NCBI GenBank assembly: GCA_934168365.1
Contig: CAKPNJ010000008.1
Coordinates: 1 to 59,506 of the forward strand
Source: an uncultured Clostridia bacterium
GTDB taxonomy: Bacteria; Bacillota; Clostridia; TANB77; CAG-508
DNA length: 59,506 nt
Reading direction: 5' to 3'
The notes beneath the pieces are model-generated. The model had not been told where the DNA came from. It saw only the letters and a list, made by a program, of their open reading frames with translations, and did not search any database. The position numbers were made by a program, and so were the translations under genes. Below are positions 46,856-55,135 of this stretch, piece after piece; the stretch's first letter is position 1, and every line of letters starts with the position of its first letter.

Positions 46856-49021
46856 CTAAATTTTTATAATAACCTTTGTACCTTCATAAACTTTAATGCC
46901 TTTTTTGGGCACTTGTTCTCTAACTATTGTATTTTCCTTATCCAAGTTTTCAGGTTCATTTTCTATTTGTATGCTTAAATTTAAATCTTTTAATATTTTA
47001 GTTGCTTCCTTTATCGTTAATCCTTCAACATTTGGAACTTCCACTTGTTTTCTAATATCTTCTTCTTTTTCGTCATCTTTATTTAGCTCTAAATATGGTA
47101 AAACCTCTGATAACACTTGCCCTCCAACAGGCGCTGCAACCACACCTCCTTGGTGGCCTCCTTCTCCTTTTGGGTCATATAAAGTCACAAGAACTATTAC
47201 TGTTGGATCTGATATTGGTGCTACTCCCAAAAATGAAGCAACATATTTATTTGTATTAACACCATCTTCTGAAGTTCCTGTTTTTCCTCCTACTCTATAT
47301 CCTTTTACCTGTGCTCTTTTTCCTGTTCCTAAAGCTACTACTGATTCCATCATATTTAACATTTCATCTGCGTGTTCTTTTGAAATTACTCTTTCTCCAG
47401 TTTTTACAGGAACGTCTTTTACTTCTCCTGTTTCACTATTTATAATTTGTTTAACTACTCTTGGGCTTACTTTTACTCCACCATTTGCAATTGTACTTAC
47501 TGCTGTTGCAAGTTGTATTGGTGTAATTTCAAATCTTTGCCCAAAGGCTATTGTTGCTAATTCTACAGGTCCAACTTTATCCTCTTTTAAGAATATACTT
47601 GTAGCCTCACCCGGAAGATCTATGCCAGTTCTATCAAGTAATCCATACTTTTTCAAGTATTGATAATATGTATGTACTCCCAATTTTTGTCCAAGTCCTA
47701 TAAACACTGGATTGCACGAATTCATTAGTGCATCTCTCAAAGATTCTGGTCCATGTGGTCTATAATATCTCCAACATTTAATTCTAACACCTGCTATTTC
47801 TATTCCACCTGTACAGCAAAATTCCCCTTTTTTATCAGGTGTTGTAATTCCTTCTTGAAGTGATGCAGATGCTGTAATTAGTTTGAAAACTGATCCGGGC
47901 TCATAAGTATCTGTTACTGCTTTATTTCTCCAGAGTGATAACATTGTTTTATTTCTATCTGCTTGTGACATACTTGGCCAAGCCTCTTTTAATTCATCTG
48001 TACTTGGTTCAAAAGGTTCATTTAAATTATAGTTTGGATACCCTGCTATCGCCAAAACGTCACCATTTTTTGGGTTCATTACAACAATATTTCCTCCGTC
48101 TACACATTTATTGTCAATACATACTTCTTTTAAATACTTTTCAGCAATTCCTTGAATTGTAGCATCAATTGTTAATACCAAATCATTTCCGTCTATTGCT
48201 TCTACATAATTTTCTCCTGTATTTTGTATGTCACCTCCTGTTGCATCTGTAAGCTTTTGAATTTTACCTTTCGTTCCTTTTAGTTCATCATCATAAATAG
48301 CTTCTATTCCATCTAATCCTTGGTTATCGCTTCCTGAAAATCCTATAATTTGTGAGGCTAAATTATTATATGGATAATATCTTTTTGTGTCTTCATCAAT
48401 GTTCACACCTGTCGTTATGTTGTTTTCCTGCAACCATACTCGCAGTTCATCTGCTTTTTGTTTATCTATTTTCTTTATAATAGTTTCAATTGAACTTCTT
48501 TTCGTTACTTTTTTATATACTTTTTCATAATCTAATTCGAATATTTTGCTTAAAGCCTGAGCAACCTTTTCCTTATTTTCCTTTGAAATATTAACAGGAT
48601 TTACAGTAACAGTTTCTACAGTACTACTTACAGCCAGAATTGTTTTGCCTGTTGCATCATATATAGTACCTCTTCTAGGGTTTATGCTTCTATCTAGAGT
48701 TTGTTGCACATATGCCTTAGACTGCAACTCTGCTCCCATTCCAAATTGTAACCACGCAATTCTAACAGTTAGTGCAACTAGCACTAACCATAAAGCTATA
48801 ATTTCATTTCTCATTCTCTTTTTTCTAGAAATATCACTAGTTCTTTCTTCTACTTTTATTTTTTCATTTTTTAGTTCTTGTTTAAATTTTTTCTTAATAT
48901 CTTTTTGTGCTAATTTCTGCTCTTTCTTTATGTTTATAACTTCCTCTTTTTTCTTCTTTTTCCACTTTAATAACTGCTTTTTGTTTATGTTATATCTTAA
49001 TGATTTATTAGAATTCTTCAT
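46856..49021 (-). CDS. spoVD: SpoVD/PBP2B-type transpeptidase with one PASTA domain
   Basis: Class B penicillin-binding protein that crosslinks septal or cortex peptidoglycan together with the SpoVE-type protein. 721 residues: a long Lys-rich cytoplasmic tail (about 1-70), a membrane helix (EIIALWLVLVALTVRIAWL), and a dimerisation domain. The transpeptidase has Ser in YEPGSVFKL, SCN in MNSCNPVF and GGKTGTSED. One C-terminal PASTA domain follows (VPNVEGLTIKEATKILKDL). Choice between spoVD and ftsI is by PASTA and context. It is separated from ftsL by a small terminator-like hairpin. Confidence 0.92.
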   Translation of the reverse strand: MKNSNKSLRYNINKKQLLKWKKKKKEEVINIKKEQKLAQKDIKKKFKQELKNEKIKVEERTSDISRKKRMRNEIIALWLVLVALTVRIAWLQFGMGAELQSKAYVQQTLDRSINPRRGTIYDATGKTILAVSSTVETVTVNPVNISKENKEKVAQALSKIFELDYEKVYKKVTKRSSIETIIKKIDKQKADELRVWLQENNITTGVNIDEDTKRYYPYNNLASQIIGFSGSDNQGLDGIEAIYDDELKGTKGKIQKLTDATGGDIQNTGENYVEAIDGNDLVLTIDATIQGIAEKYLKEVCIDNKCVDGGNIVVMNPKNGDVLAIAGYPNYNLNEPFEPSTDELKEAWPSMSQADRNKTMLSLWRNKAVTDTYEPGSVFKLITASASLQEGITTPDKKGEFCCTGGIEIAGVRIKCWRYYRPHGPESLRDALMNSCNPVFIGLGQKLGVHTYYQYLKKYGLLDRTGIDLPGEATSIFLKEDKVGPVELATIAFGQRFEITPIQLATAVSTIANGGVKVSPRVVKQIINSETGEVKDVPVKTGERVISKEHADEMLNMMESVVALGTGKRAQVKGYRVGGKTGTSEDGVNTNKYVASFLGVAPISDPTVIVLVTLYDPKGEGGHQGGVVAAPVGGQVLSEVLPYLELNKDDEKEEDIRKQVEVPNVEGLTIKEATKILKDLNLSIQIENEPENLDKENTIVREQVPKKGIKVYEGTKVIIKI

Positions 49022-49063
49022 AATCTAAACTCCTATTTTCTCTTCTTATTTTTATTCACGTAA

Positions 49064-49093
49064 ATAAAAAAAAGACCAACTCTTTTGAGTTAA
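49064..49093 (-). terminator. Terminator or attenuator after ftsL
   Basis: Minus-strand stem TTAACTC/GAGTTGG (one G-U) with an AAAA loop, then a T run of eight or more, between the ftsL stop and spoVD. It would split the dcw cluster into mraZ-rsmH-ftsL and spoVD-onward parts, or attenuate it. Confidence 0.6.
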
Positions 49094-49102
49094 TCCTTTT
49101 AA

Positions 49103-49609
49103 TTATTTTATCCAGTCTGTAATTGTATTTATTATTTTTTCAAACCAACTTTGTTCTTCTGTTACCACAACTTGTTCACTTGCTGGTTCCACATAATCTT
49201 CTTTTGGAAGACTGACATATACTTTTTGTGAATCAGATAACTTTTTCATTCCTAGCATACTAGATGCTGATTTTTCTATATTTGTTAGATTCAAACTAGT
49301 TTGAATGCTAATTTCTGTTTGTGCATTTTCTTTTTGAAGTGTGCTTAGTTGTTTTTTCAAATTTTCTTTTTGATTAAAACTTGCTGTTATAAGTGAGTTT
49401 CTGTAACTTATGGCAAATAATATTGCAAAACCAATAACTATATACATAATAGTTTTTACTTCTAATTTTGCTTGTTTTTGAGACTTTTTATTTTTTTGTT
49501 TTAATGTAGATGACTTCTTTTTTACATCATTACTTTTTATAGGTCCATATTCTGGTTTTAATTTTCTAGGGCTTGTCTCATATTGGTATTTCATTGGCCT
49601 ATATGCCAT
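49103..49609 (-). CDS. ftsL: FtsL-like divisome protein
   Basis: 168 residues. A basic cytoplasmic tail (1-50) is followed by a membrane helix (TIMYIVIGFAILFAISY). Next is an extracytoplasmic leucine-zipper-like coiled coil (ENLKKQLSTLQKENAQTEIS) and a short tail. Position between rsmH and the PBP gene is diagnostic for FtsL; sequence conservation in the family is always low. Confidence 0.8.
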   Translation of the reverse strand: MAYRPMKYQYETSPRKLKPEYGPIKSNDVKKKSSTLKQKNKKSQKQAKLEVKTIMYIVIGFAILFAISYRNSLITASFNQKENLKKQLSTLQKENAQTEISIQTSLNLTNIEKSASSMLGMKKLSDSQKVYVSLPKEDYVEPASEQVVVTEEQSWFEKIINTITDWIK

Positions 49610-49646
49610 AAGTTTTCACCTCTTTTCTTTTGGTACTTCTAAAATC

Positions 49647-50588
49647 TTATGTGTTTTTATCTAATCTTTCAAAAACTCTTACTTTCGCACTTTTGGCTCT
49701 AGAGTTCCTTTCTTGTTCTTCTTGTGTCGCTATAATTGGTTTTTTATTTATTATTTTTCCCCAAGATTCATAATTGCACACACAATATGGTAATTCGCTT
49801 GGGCAAGTACATTTTCCTTGTAAATCTACCATAGCATTTTTTACTGCTCTATCTTCTAATGAATGGAAAGTTATTACTACTAACCTTCCTCCTTGCTTTA
49901 AGCAATAAACACTATTTTTTATGGTTTCATATAATGGAGCAATTTCATTGTTTACTTCAATTCTAATAGCTTGAAATGTCCTTTTTGCAGGATGTCCATC
50001 CTTTTGCATAGCTCTTGGTATAGCATTTTCTATTATTTGTACTAATTCTTTTGTTGTTTCAATTGGCTTTTCTTCACGGAATTTACAGATGTTTTTAGCT
50101 ATTTGTCTGCTAAATCTTTCTTCTCCATATTCCCATATTATATTTGCCAACTTTTCTTCTGGATAAGTATTTACTACATCTTTAGCTGTTATTCCACTTG
50201 ATGTGTCCATCCTCATATCTAGCTTACCATCTCCTATGTAGCTAAAACCTCTTGCTCTTTCATCTAGCTGATATGACGAAACTCCTAAATCTAGTAAAAT
50301 ACCATCAACCTTATCTATATTAAGTTCATCTAGTATTTGCCTTATATCATCATGATTCCCATGAACATAACTTACATTTTTATATTTTTCTAATCTTTTT
50401 GAAGCAGCCTTTAATGCTTCCTCATCTCTATCAATTCCAATTAGCTTTCCACTTTCTGATAGATTTTTTAAAATCTCTTCACTATGTCCAGCTCCACCTA
50501 ATGTTCCATCTACATAAATACCATCTTTTTTTATTTCAAGTGCTTGTATACATTCTTTTAATAAAACTGGTTCATGCTTAAATTCCAT
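49647..50588 (-). CDS. rsmH: 16S rRNA (cytosine1402-N4)-methyltransferase RsmH
   Basis: SAM-dependent methyltransferase acting near the ribosomal P site (m4C1402). 313 residues: SAM motif YVDGTLGGAGHSEEIL, GIDRDEEAL, LDLGVSSYQLDERARGFSY, FRKQ-like RTFQAIRIEVN, and the C-terminal FHSLEDRAVKNAM. It is part of the mraZ-rsmH-ftsL block but has an unusual 383 bp gap from mraZ. It modifies the decoding region, which is of note here because of the CGG effect. Confidence 0.96.
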   Translation of the reverse strand: MEFKHEPVLLKECIQALEIKKDGIYVDGTLGGAGHSEEILKNLSESGKLIGIDRDEEALKAASKRLEKYKNVSYVHGNHDDIRQILDELNIDKVDGILLDLGVSSYQLDERARGFSYIGDGKLDMRMDTSSGITAKDVVNTYPEEKLANIIWEYGEERFSRQIAKNICKFREEKPIETTKELVQIIENAIPRAMQKDGHPAKRTFQAIRIEVNNEIAPLYETIKNSVYCLKQGGRLVVITFHSLEDRAVKNAMVDLQGKCTCPSELPYCVCNYESWGKIINKKPIIATQEEQERNSRAKSAKVRVFERLDKNT

Positions 50589-50690
50589 CTGTTTTGTATA
50601 ATCCTTTCACTGACATAGTTCTACCTCTAAAATAGCATAATAAGTTGGTATGATTTATACCAACTATTATGTCTTTATTTTAATATTTTT

Positions 50691-50970
50691 TCTTTTGTGT
50701 TTTTCATGGTTTTTGACCTTCTTTTGTAGGGTATGGAAATTTTTCAAACAATCTTTAGTAAATTTATATATTTCACTTTAGTTATTTAAATATTTTTTCT
50801 TTTGAAATTAAAATCTTTTGTAAGACCTTATTTCATTTATCTTTAGTAAAGTTTATCTTTTGTAAGTACTTAATCTTTAGTATAATTTATCTTTTGTGTG
50901 ATTTTTTCTTTTGTAAGTTTAATCTTTTGTATCCTTAAAACTTCTTTTGTGTTTATATAGACTTTTGCAA
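50691..50970 (-). repeat. Array of about 13 short TCTTTTGTA repeats between mraZ and rsmH
   Basis: The 383 bp gap (50589-50971) holds no gene. From 50691 to 50970 it contains about 13 degenerate copies of TCTTTTGTAAG or ATCTTTAGTA (minus strand CTTACAAAAGA and TACTAAAGAT), spaced roughly 12-30 bp, all in the same orientation. A small GTTGGTA/TACCAAC hairpin (about 50643-50663) follows near rsmH. The array may bind a regulator or be an mRNA leader feature. Confidence 0.65.
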
Positions 50971-50971
50971 G

Positions 50972-51403
50972 TTATATACCAAGCATTGTCATATTTTCTG
51001 CGATTTCATCTGCTGAAATATTTTCGTCACTATTATAAGATTTCCATTTTTCTTTATCCCAAATTTCAATTCTAGTACCTACGCCAATTATTACTGTGTC
51101 TTTTTCTAATTTTGCATATTCACGTAAGTTACTTGTAATTAAAAATCTACCTTGTTTATCAATTTCACATTCTATTGCGCCTGATAAGAAAAATCTTACG
51201 AAATCTCTGGCATTTTTGTTTGTAAGTGGAAGTGTTTTTAGTTTTTCTTCGAAGTTAGCCCATTCTGTTTGTGAGAAGCCAAATAGACATTTGTCTAGGC
51301 CTTTGGTTATTATGAATTTTTCGCCCATATCTTCTCTAATTTTTGAAGGTAGTATCAATCTGCCTTTAACATCTAGAGAATGCTCATATTCACCTATTAA
51401 CAC
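50972..51403 (-). CDS. mraZ: Transcriptional regulator MraZ
   Basis: DNA-binding repressor of the division and cell-wall cluster. 143 residues, two SpoVT-AbrB-like repeats, each with the DxxxR signature (SLDVKGRLILPSKIR at about 9-23; CEIDKQGRFLITSNLR at about 80-95). First gene of the cluster, just downstream of three direct repeats that fit its operator, so autoregulation is likely. Confidence 0.95.
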   Translation of the reverse strand: MLIGEYEHSLDVKGRLILPSKIREDMGEKFIITKGLDKCLFGFSQTEWANFEEKLKTLPLTNKNARDFVRFFLSGAIECEIDKQGRFLITSNLREYAKLEKDTVIIGVGTRIEIWDKEKWKSYNSDENISADEIAENMTMLGI

Positions 51404-51430
51404 TTTTTCTCACCTCGCTAACATTTTGTT

Positions 51431-51456
51431 CCACTTTCTACCACTTCTCTCCACTT
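51431..51456 (-). promoter_or_regulatory. MraZ operator: three AAGTGG boxes
   Basis: On the minus strand AAGTGG occurs three times at exact 10-bp steps (plus-strand CCACTT at 51431, 51441, 51451), between the promoter and the mraZ start. MraZ proteins are known to bind such GTGG/GGGA-type direct repeats with about 10-bp periodicity ahead of their own gene. Confidence 0.75.
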
Positions 51457-51463
51457 CAATTAG

Positions 51464-51492
51464 ATTTTAATATAAGATATTAAAAATATCAA
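51464..51492 (-). promoter_or_regulatory. Sigma-A promoter of mraZ
   Basis: Minus strand -35 TTGATA (51487-51492), 17 nt, -10 TAAAAT (51464-51469). The MraZ boxes begin 8 bp downstream of the -10, so binding would block initiation or escape. Confidence 0.65.
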
Positions 51493-51535
51493 GTGTTTTT
51501 TGAAAAAAAGTTAAAAAATTTTTCAAAATAAAAAA

Positions 51536-51633
51536 TAGCCATTAGGGACAAAGAGTTCTGGCACGTTTTTTACTTAATTGAATTTACTTCATTTTAATGC
51601 AAAACGTGCCAAAATTCTCCGTCCCCAATGGCT
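51536..51633. repeat. REP-like imperfect palindrome (GGGACGGAG type)
   Basis: Arms 51536-51568 and about 51601-51633 pair over 33 bp with about six mismatches, most of which become G-U pairs in a minus-strand RNA. The right arm reads GTGCCAAAATTCTCCGTCCCC. On the minus strand it follows the fic stop and is trailed by ATTTTTTATTTT, so it can act as the fic terminator. It shares the GGGACGG core with the palindrome at 41904. Confidence 0.8.
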
Positions 51634-51645
51634 CTTTTAATAATT

Positions 51646-52233
51646 TTATTGTTTTTCTAACATTTCTTCTATAATTTTTTCTAGATCAGTAGTATCTATA
51701 ACTGACTTTATACTTGCATCCAACACTTCTTGTGGTGGTATATTTTTTAAGTTTAATACATATCCATTTTTTAAAGCTAATTGCCTAATGAATTCTCTGT
51801 TTGTTCTTCCATTTCCTTCTCTAAATGGATGTAAAACATTTAGTTCTGACAAATAATATGCTAACCTTTTTGCTAGTTCTTGTTTTGAAAGTCCAGCTAG
51901 AAAGTTTTCTTGTTTTAATTCATTCAAAAGTCTATCTAATTCTGGTTCAATATATTCAAAACTTGCAAATCTAAACTCACCTTTTCCAATATTCTCTTCT
52001 CTGTATTCACCTGCAAATGGATAAATATCTTCAAATAAATATTTGTGGATTGAAATATAATGCTTTTTGTCAAAATCACCTGTAATTCCTTTTATTCTTA
52101 AACCTAAAGATTTGGCTGCAGTGATCTTAGCCTCATATTTCTCTAGTTGCTTATAATCTCTAATATCTAATTTATTTATTAAAGTTCCACTATTTTCATA
52201 ACAATATTTTGAACCCTCATACAAATTTTTCAT
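51646..52233 (-). CDS. Fic-domain protein (probable AMPylating toxin)
   Basis: 195 residues from ATG 52233 (GGGAG site; the longer start at 52248 has none). Fic enzymes transfer AMP from ATP to target proteins. The catalytic loop HPFREGNGRTNREFIRQLA contains the complete HxFx(D/E)GNGRxxR motif, so the enzyme should be active. The flap region precedes it (EENIGKGEFRFASFEYI). No inhibitory helix is seen within the protein. A separate small VbhA-like antitoxin gene lies 145 bp upstream, i.e. a class I Fic module. Confidence 0.9.
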   Translation of the reverse strand: MKNLYEGSKYCYENSGTLINKLDIRDYKQLEKYEAKITAAKSLGLRIKGITGDFDKKHYISIHKYLFEDIYPFAGEYREENIGKGEFRFASFEYIEPELDRLLNELKQENFLAGLSKQELAKRLAYYLSELNVLHPFREGNGRTNREFIRQLALKNGYVLNLKNIPPQEVLDASIKSVIDTTDLEKIIEEMLEKQ

Positions 52234-52347
52234 ATTATCTCCCAACATTTTTTATTGTATAGAAATTTACTATAATTGCCTTATATCTGCTAAACAAAAT
52301 GAATATGTGAAAACTCCACTTTTCTTATGAAGTTTAAATCAAAAATT

Positions 52348-52375
52348 AAAAGTTGTCAATATTTTGACAACTTTT
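52348..52375 (-). terminator. Hairpin between the antitoxin and fic genes
   Basis: Perfect 12-bp arms AAAAGTTGTCAA/TTGACAACTTTT with a short loop just after the antitoxin stop. Because the arms end in TTTT it can terminate, so the antitoxin may be made in excess over Fic. Confidence 0.65.
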
Positions 52376-52378
52376 ACA

Positions 52379-52543
52379 TTAGATTTGTTCTTTTATCATA
52401 TTTATTAATTCTGGCATTGCTACTTCATTTTCTGCTAACATCCTATACATATTAACATCATTTTCTGTAATGTCCATTCCTTCAATTGCTAAATCATTCT
52501 TTATATTATCTATATTAAATTTAAAAATTTCTTCATTAAACAT
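52379..52543 (-). CDS. Small VbhA-like antitoxin of Fic
   Basis: 54-residue acidic, helical protein with a strong ribosome site (GGGGGAGG). VbhA antitoxins inhibit Fic by inserting a Glu from a (S/T)xxxE(G/N) helix into the ATP site. Here the candidate is DLAIEGMDIT: the Glu-Gly is present but the Ser/Thr position is Asp. Followed by ENDVNMYRMLAENE, like the VbhA second helix. Upstream of fic on the same strand, which is the usual order. A TATAAT -10 lies near 52592-52597. Confidence 0.65.
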   Translation of the reverse strand: MFNEEIFKFNIDNIKNDLAIEGMDITENDVNMYRMLAENEVAMPELINMIKEQI

Positions 52544-52603
52544 TGTTTTTATCCTCCCCCATTCGGATATTTATTTTAAACCCCTACAATACTATTATAC
52601 CAC

Positions 52604-52638
52604 AAAATGACTAAAAAGTACAGCTTTTTAGTCATTTT
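52604..52638 (-). terminator. Terminator of the sortase gene
   Basis: Perfect 15-bp arms AAAATGACTAAAAAG/CTTTTTAGTCATTTT with a 5-nt loop, 13 bp beyond the sortase stop. Confidence 0.75.
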
Positions 52639-52650
52639 TGAGTTGATTTT

Positions 52651-53409
52651 TTATACTTGTCTTAATTTTACTACTAGTCTTTGTTTTCCACCATTCGTAC
52701 AGGTGATTAAGGTAAGTTCCTTTCTTCCATCTGTTAATTGACTAGTACATCTTGTATCTGTTGGTTGCACAACATATTTGTTATACACTTGATATGTAAC
52801 GGTATTTCCTGATAAATCTGTTAGTTCTGCTTTATCTCCATTTTTTAATTTATGTAACTTTCCAAACATTTTGCCATTTTCATAATAATGTCCTACTATG
52901 CAATAATTTCCTACTTCATTTGGTTGTGGTCCCCAATATTTATTTATTGAAACAAATAATAAATCAGGTGAAGTAGCTGAAAGTACTGGATATTCAATGT
53001 TTATTTTTGGTATTTTTAGAATTGCCTCTGTTGTATATTTTACACCATCTTTTGATGTATATGTTTTTGTATCAATTTTAGTATTATTGGTTTGCGTTTG
53101 ATTATTATTATTATTTTCTGTTTGAGCCACATTTTCTTCTTGTGTTCCTGGTACCTCTAATATAACAACAATTTTTTCATTATCTCCATCATTCTTTTTG
53201 ACTGTATTATCAACTTGATATTTTACTTGAGCAAGTATTTCTTTTGATACTTCCTCACTCCTGTTTCTATCACATTCTGCATATATATAATATGAAAATA
53301 GAAGACAAATTAAAAAAACTGACAAGAAAAGTTCAATTTTATATATTAGTTTTTTTCTTTTAATTTCTGGAGTCACATATAGTTTTTCTGACACTAATAT
53401 TTGATTCAC
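52651..53409 (-). CDS. Sortase
   Basis: Membrane-anchored transpeptidase that attaches surface proteins. 252 residues: one N-terminal membrane helix (IELFLSVFLICLLFSYYIY), an Asn/Gln-rich linker (about 85-110), and the sortase beta-barrel. The catalytic His is in CIVGHYYENGKMFGKL, Cys in LTLITCTNGG and Arg in QRLVVKLR. Class D/E-like by size and TLxTC signature; the class is not certain. The IPQTG protein at 35793 is a plausible substrate. Single gene with its own terminator. Confidence 0.88.
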   Translation of the reverse strand: MNQILVSEKLYVTPEIKRKKLIYKIELFLSVFLICLLFSYYIYAECDRNRSEEVSKEILAQVKYQVDNTVKKNDGDNEKIVVILEVPGTQEENVAQTENNNNNQTQTNNTKIDTKTYTSKDGVKYTTEAILKIPKINIEYPVLSATSPDLLFVSINKYWGPQPNEVGNYCIVGHYYENGKMFGKLHKLKNGDKAELTDLSGNTVTYQVYNKYVVQPTDTRCTSQLTDGRKELTLITCTNGGKQRLVVKLRQV

Positions 53410-53499
53410 TTAAAAATATCCTCCCTCATTTTAATATATACATTATTATTATAACATATTTTTTTAATATGTACAATTACTTTTGATTAGATTTTGATA

Positions 53500-53531
53500 A
53501 AAACCGTTGTGATTATTTTCACAACGGTTTT
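53500..53531 (-). terminator. Terminator of ndoA
   Basis: Perfect 13-bp arms AAAACCGTTGTGA/TCACAACGGTTTT. The right arm includes part of the ndoA stop codon, and a T tract follows on the minus strand. Confidence 0.8.
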
Positions 53532-53877
53532 AGTCTAATCCAAAGCTTACCCCTAAAGCGCTATTTATTTGTGACATTATATGATTATCATCAATATGCC
53601 CTATTTTTTCCTTTAGTCTACTTTTATCTATTGTTCTTATTTGCTCTGTTAAGATAACAGAATCTGCTTTTAAGCCACTTTTTTCTGGTTCTATTTCAAT
53701 GTGTGTTGGTAATTTAGTTTTTCCTGTTTGTGATGTTATAGCTGCTGCTATTACAGTTGGGCTATGCTTATTTCCAACATCATTTTGTATTATAAGCACT
53801 GGTCTTACTCCGCCTTGTTCTGAACCAATTACAGGACTTAAATCTGCATAAAACATATCTCCTCTTTTTATTACCAT
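53530..53877 (-). CDS. ndoA: Endoribonuclease MazF/NdoA (EndoA)
   Basis: Type II toxin-family mRNA interferase of 115 residues. It shows IKRGDMFYADLSPVIGSEQGGVRPVLI with the SEQGG-R-PVLIIQND signature, ITSQTGKTKLPTHIE and the C-terminal helix. Start at ATG 53877; the upstream extension is unlikely. Clostridial NdoA is usually preceded by a MazE-like antitoxin or alanine racemase. No antitoxin ORF is visible next to it here, so it is an orphan. Confidence 0.93.
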   Translation of the reverse strand: MVIKRGDMFYADLSPVIGSEQGGVRPVLIIQNDVGNKHSPTVIAAAITSQTGKTKLPTHIEIEPEKSGLKADSVILTEQIRTIDKSRLKEKIGHIDDNHIMSQINSALGVSFGLD

Positions 53878-53964
53878 TCTCTTCACTCCCAATATTCTTC
53901 CAGTTTTGATATATTTTAAGGATTAGCAAAGATAAAAAAATAGTTTTAAGCAGATATGTGTTTC

Positions 53965-54651
53965 TTAATACTGTGCTACAGAAAAATTATTTAATCTAAA
54001 CGCAAGTACTTCTTCCTTCTTTAAACTATTTATCCTTATCTCATTATATAATATGTAAACTAGATTTTTTTGGTTCTTGTCTTGTACTATCATTTTTGTA
54101 ATTTTTCCTGTTGTTTTGTCGATAAATAGCTTTTTTGAAGAAACATACTGATTATTATTCTGTAGTGTTACCTCCATAATTATCATATTATTTTCTTCAT
54201 AGAGTTTTTTGTCGTTAGAATTCTTGTAATCTTCTATAAATGAGTTCAGCCATAAAAAGTTTTCTGTCATGTATTGATAATTTTGGTACACAGTAGATAA
54301 ATTTAATTTAGTGTTGTTTATTTTTAGTGTATTTCCATCATATACTGTTTCTAAGCCACTTATGTTGCTTGGCTCTAAAATTGTTTGTTTTTTTATATTT
54401 GGTGCAACATAACTTTGCTTTATTTTATATTTTGTTTTGTTCTTATTTGTTTCAACTTCTACATCTATCTCTGCTTCATATGAGCTAATATTTAAAATAT
54501 ATTCTTCAATTTCCTGATTTGTTTTGTTACTTAAATTATTTCCCATTTTTGATTTTTTATTAACATTTCTAGAAAAAAAGTAAATTATTATTGCAATTAT
54601 TGCTATAACTACAATTGCAATGGTGATTTTTAAAATCATTTTATTTTTCAT
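53965..54651 (-). CDS. GerS/LolA-like membrane-anchored protein
   Basis: 228 residues: N-terminal membrane helix (ILKITIAIVVIAIIAIIIYFF), then a beta-rich domain in the style of LolA-fold proteins (SYEAEIDVEVETNKNKTKY; a Trp-containing loop FLWLNSFIEDY; KKLFIDKTTGKITKMIV). Clostridial GerS-related proteins share this fold and act in germination or cell-envelope maturation. No Cys after the helix, so it is not a lipoprotein. Assignment moderate. Confidence 0.6.
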   Translation of the reverse strand: MKNKMILKITIAIVVIAIIAIIIYFFSRNVNKKSKMGNNLSNKTNQEIEEYILNISSYEAEIDVEVETNKNKTKYKIKQSYVAPNIKKQTILEPSNISGLETVYDGNTLKINNTKLNLSTVYQNYQYMTENFLWLNSFIEDYKNSNDKKLYEENNMIIMEVTLQNNNQYVSSKKLFIDKTTGKITKMIVQDKNQKNLVYILYNEIRINSLKKEEVLAFRLNNFSVAQY

Positions 54652-54820
54652 ATGATCAACTCCTATTTCAATTTATATTCGCTTAACCTCAAAGTATTCA
54701 TGTCTAATATTGTCGTATTTTGGCATACGTTTTTTGATGACATTTATTTACATTTATTTTATTATTTAACTGTTACATCTATAGCTTTTTTATTCAAATT
54801 ATTTTTTCTATTTAATTTCA

Positions 54821-54849
54821 TTGAAACTAATTATATAAAATGTTATAAT
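54821..54849 (+). promoter_or_regulatory. Promoter of the DUF4160-DUF2442 pair
   Basis: -35 TTGAAA (54821-54826), 17 nt, -10 TATAAT (54844-54849), followed within 16 bp by the start codon with GGGAGGTG between, so the leader is very short. Confidence 0.65.
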
Positions 54850-54864
54850 AAGGGAGGTGTGTAT

Positions 54865-55131
54865 ATGCCTTTAATTTCGCAATTCTATGGTATTCTTATT
54901 TATCTATACAAAGAATTAGGAGGACACCACAACAAACCACATATTCATGTAAAATACAATGAATACGAAGCTTCTTTATCGCTTGATGGTACTGTTATAA
55001 ATGGTAATTTACCGTTAAAGCAATTGAGACTAGTTCAGGCTTGGATGGAAATACATAATGACGAGTTAATTGCAACTTGGTATTGTTATAATAATGATGG
55101 TGAAATTTTAAAAATAAAAGGATTGGAGTGA
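54865..55131 (+). CDS. DUF4160 protein
   Basis: 88 residues from ATG 54865, behind GGGAGGTG. It has the DUF4160 pattern ISQFYGILIYLYKELGG, HHNKPHIHVKYNEYEASL, and ends IKGLE. The family commonly sits beside DUF2442, as here, and the pair has been suggested as a toxin-antitoxin-like module, though this is not proven. Four bp before the next gene. Confidence 0.85.
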   Translation: MPLISQFYGILIYLYKELGGHHNKPHIHVKYNEYEASLSLDGTVINGNLPLKQLRLVQAWMEIHNDELIATWYCYNNDGEILKIKGLE

Positions 55132-55135
55132 TTTT

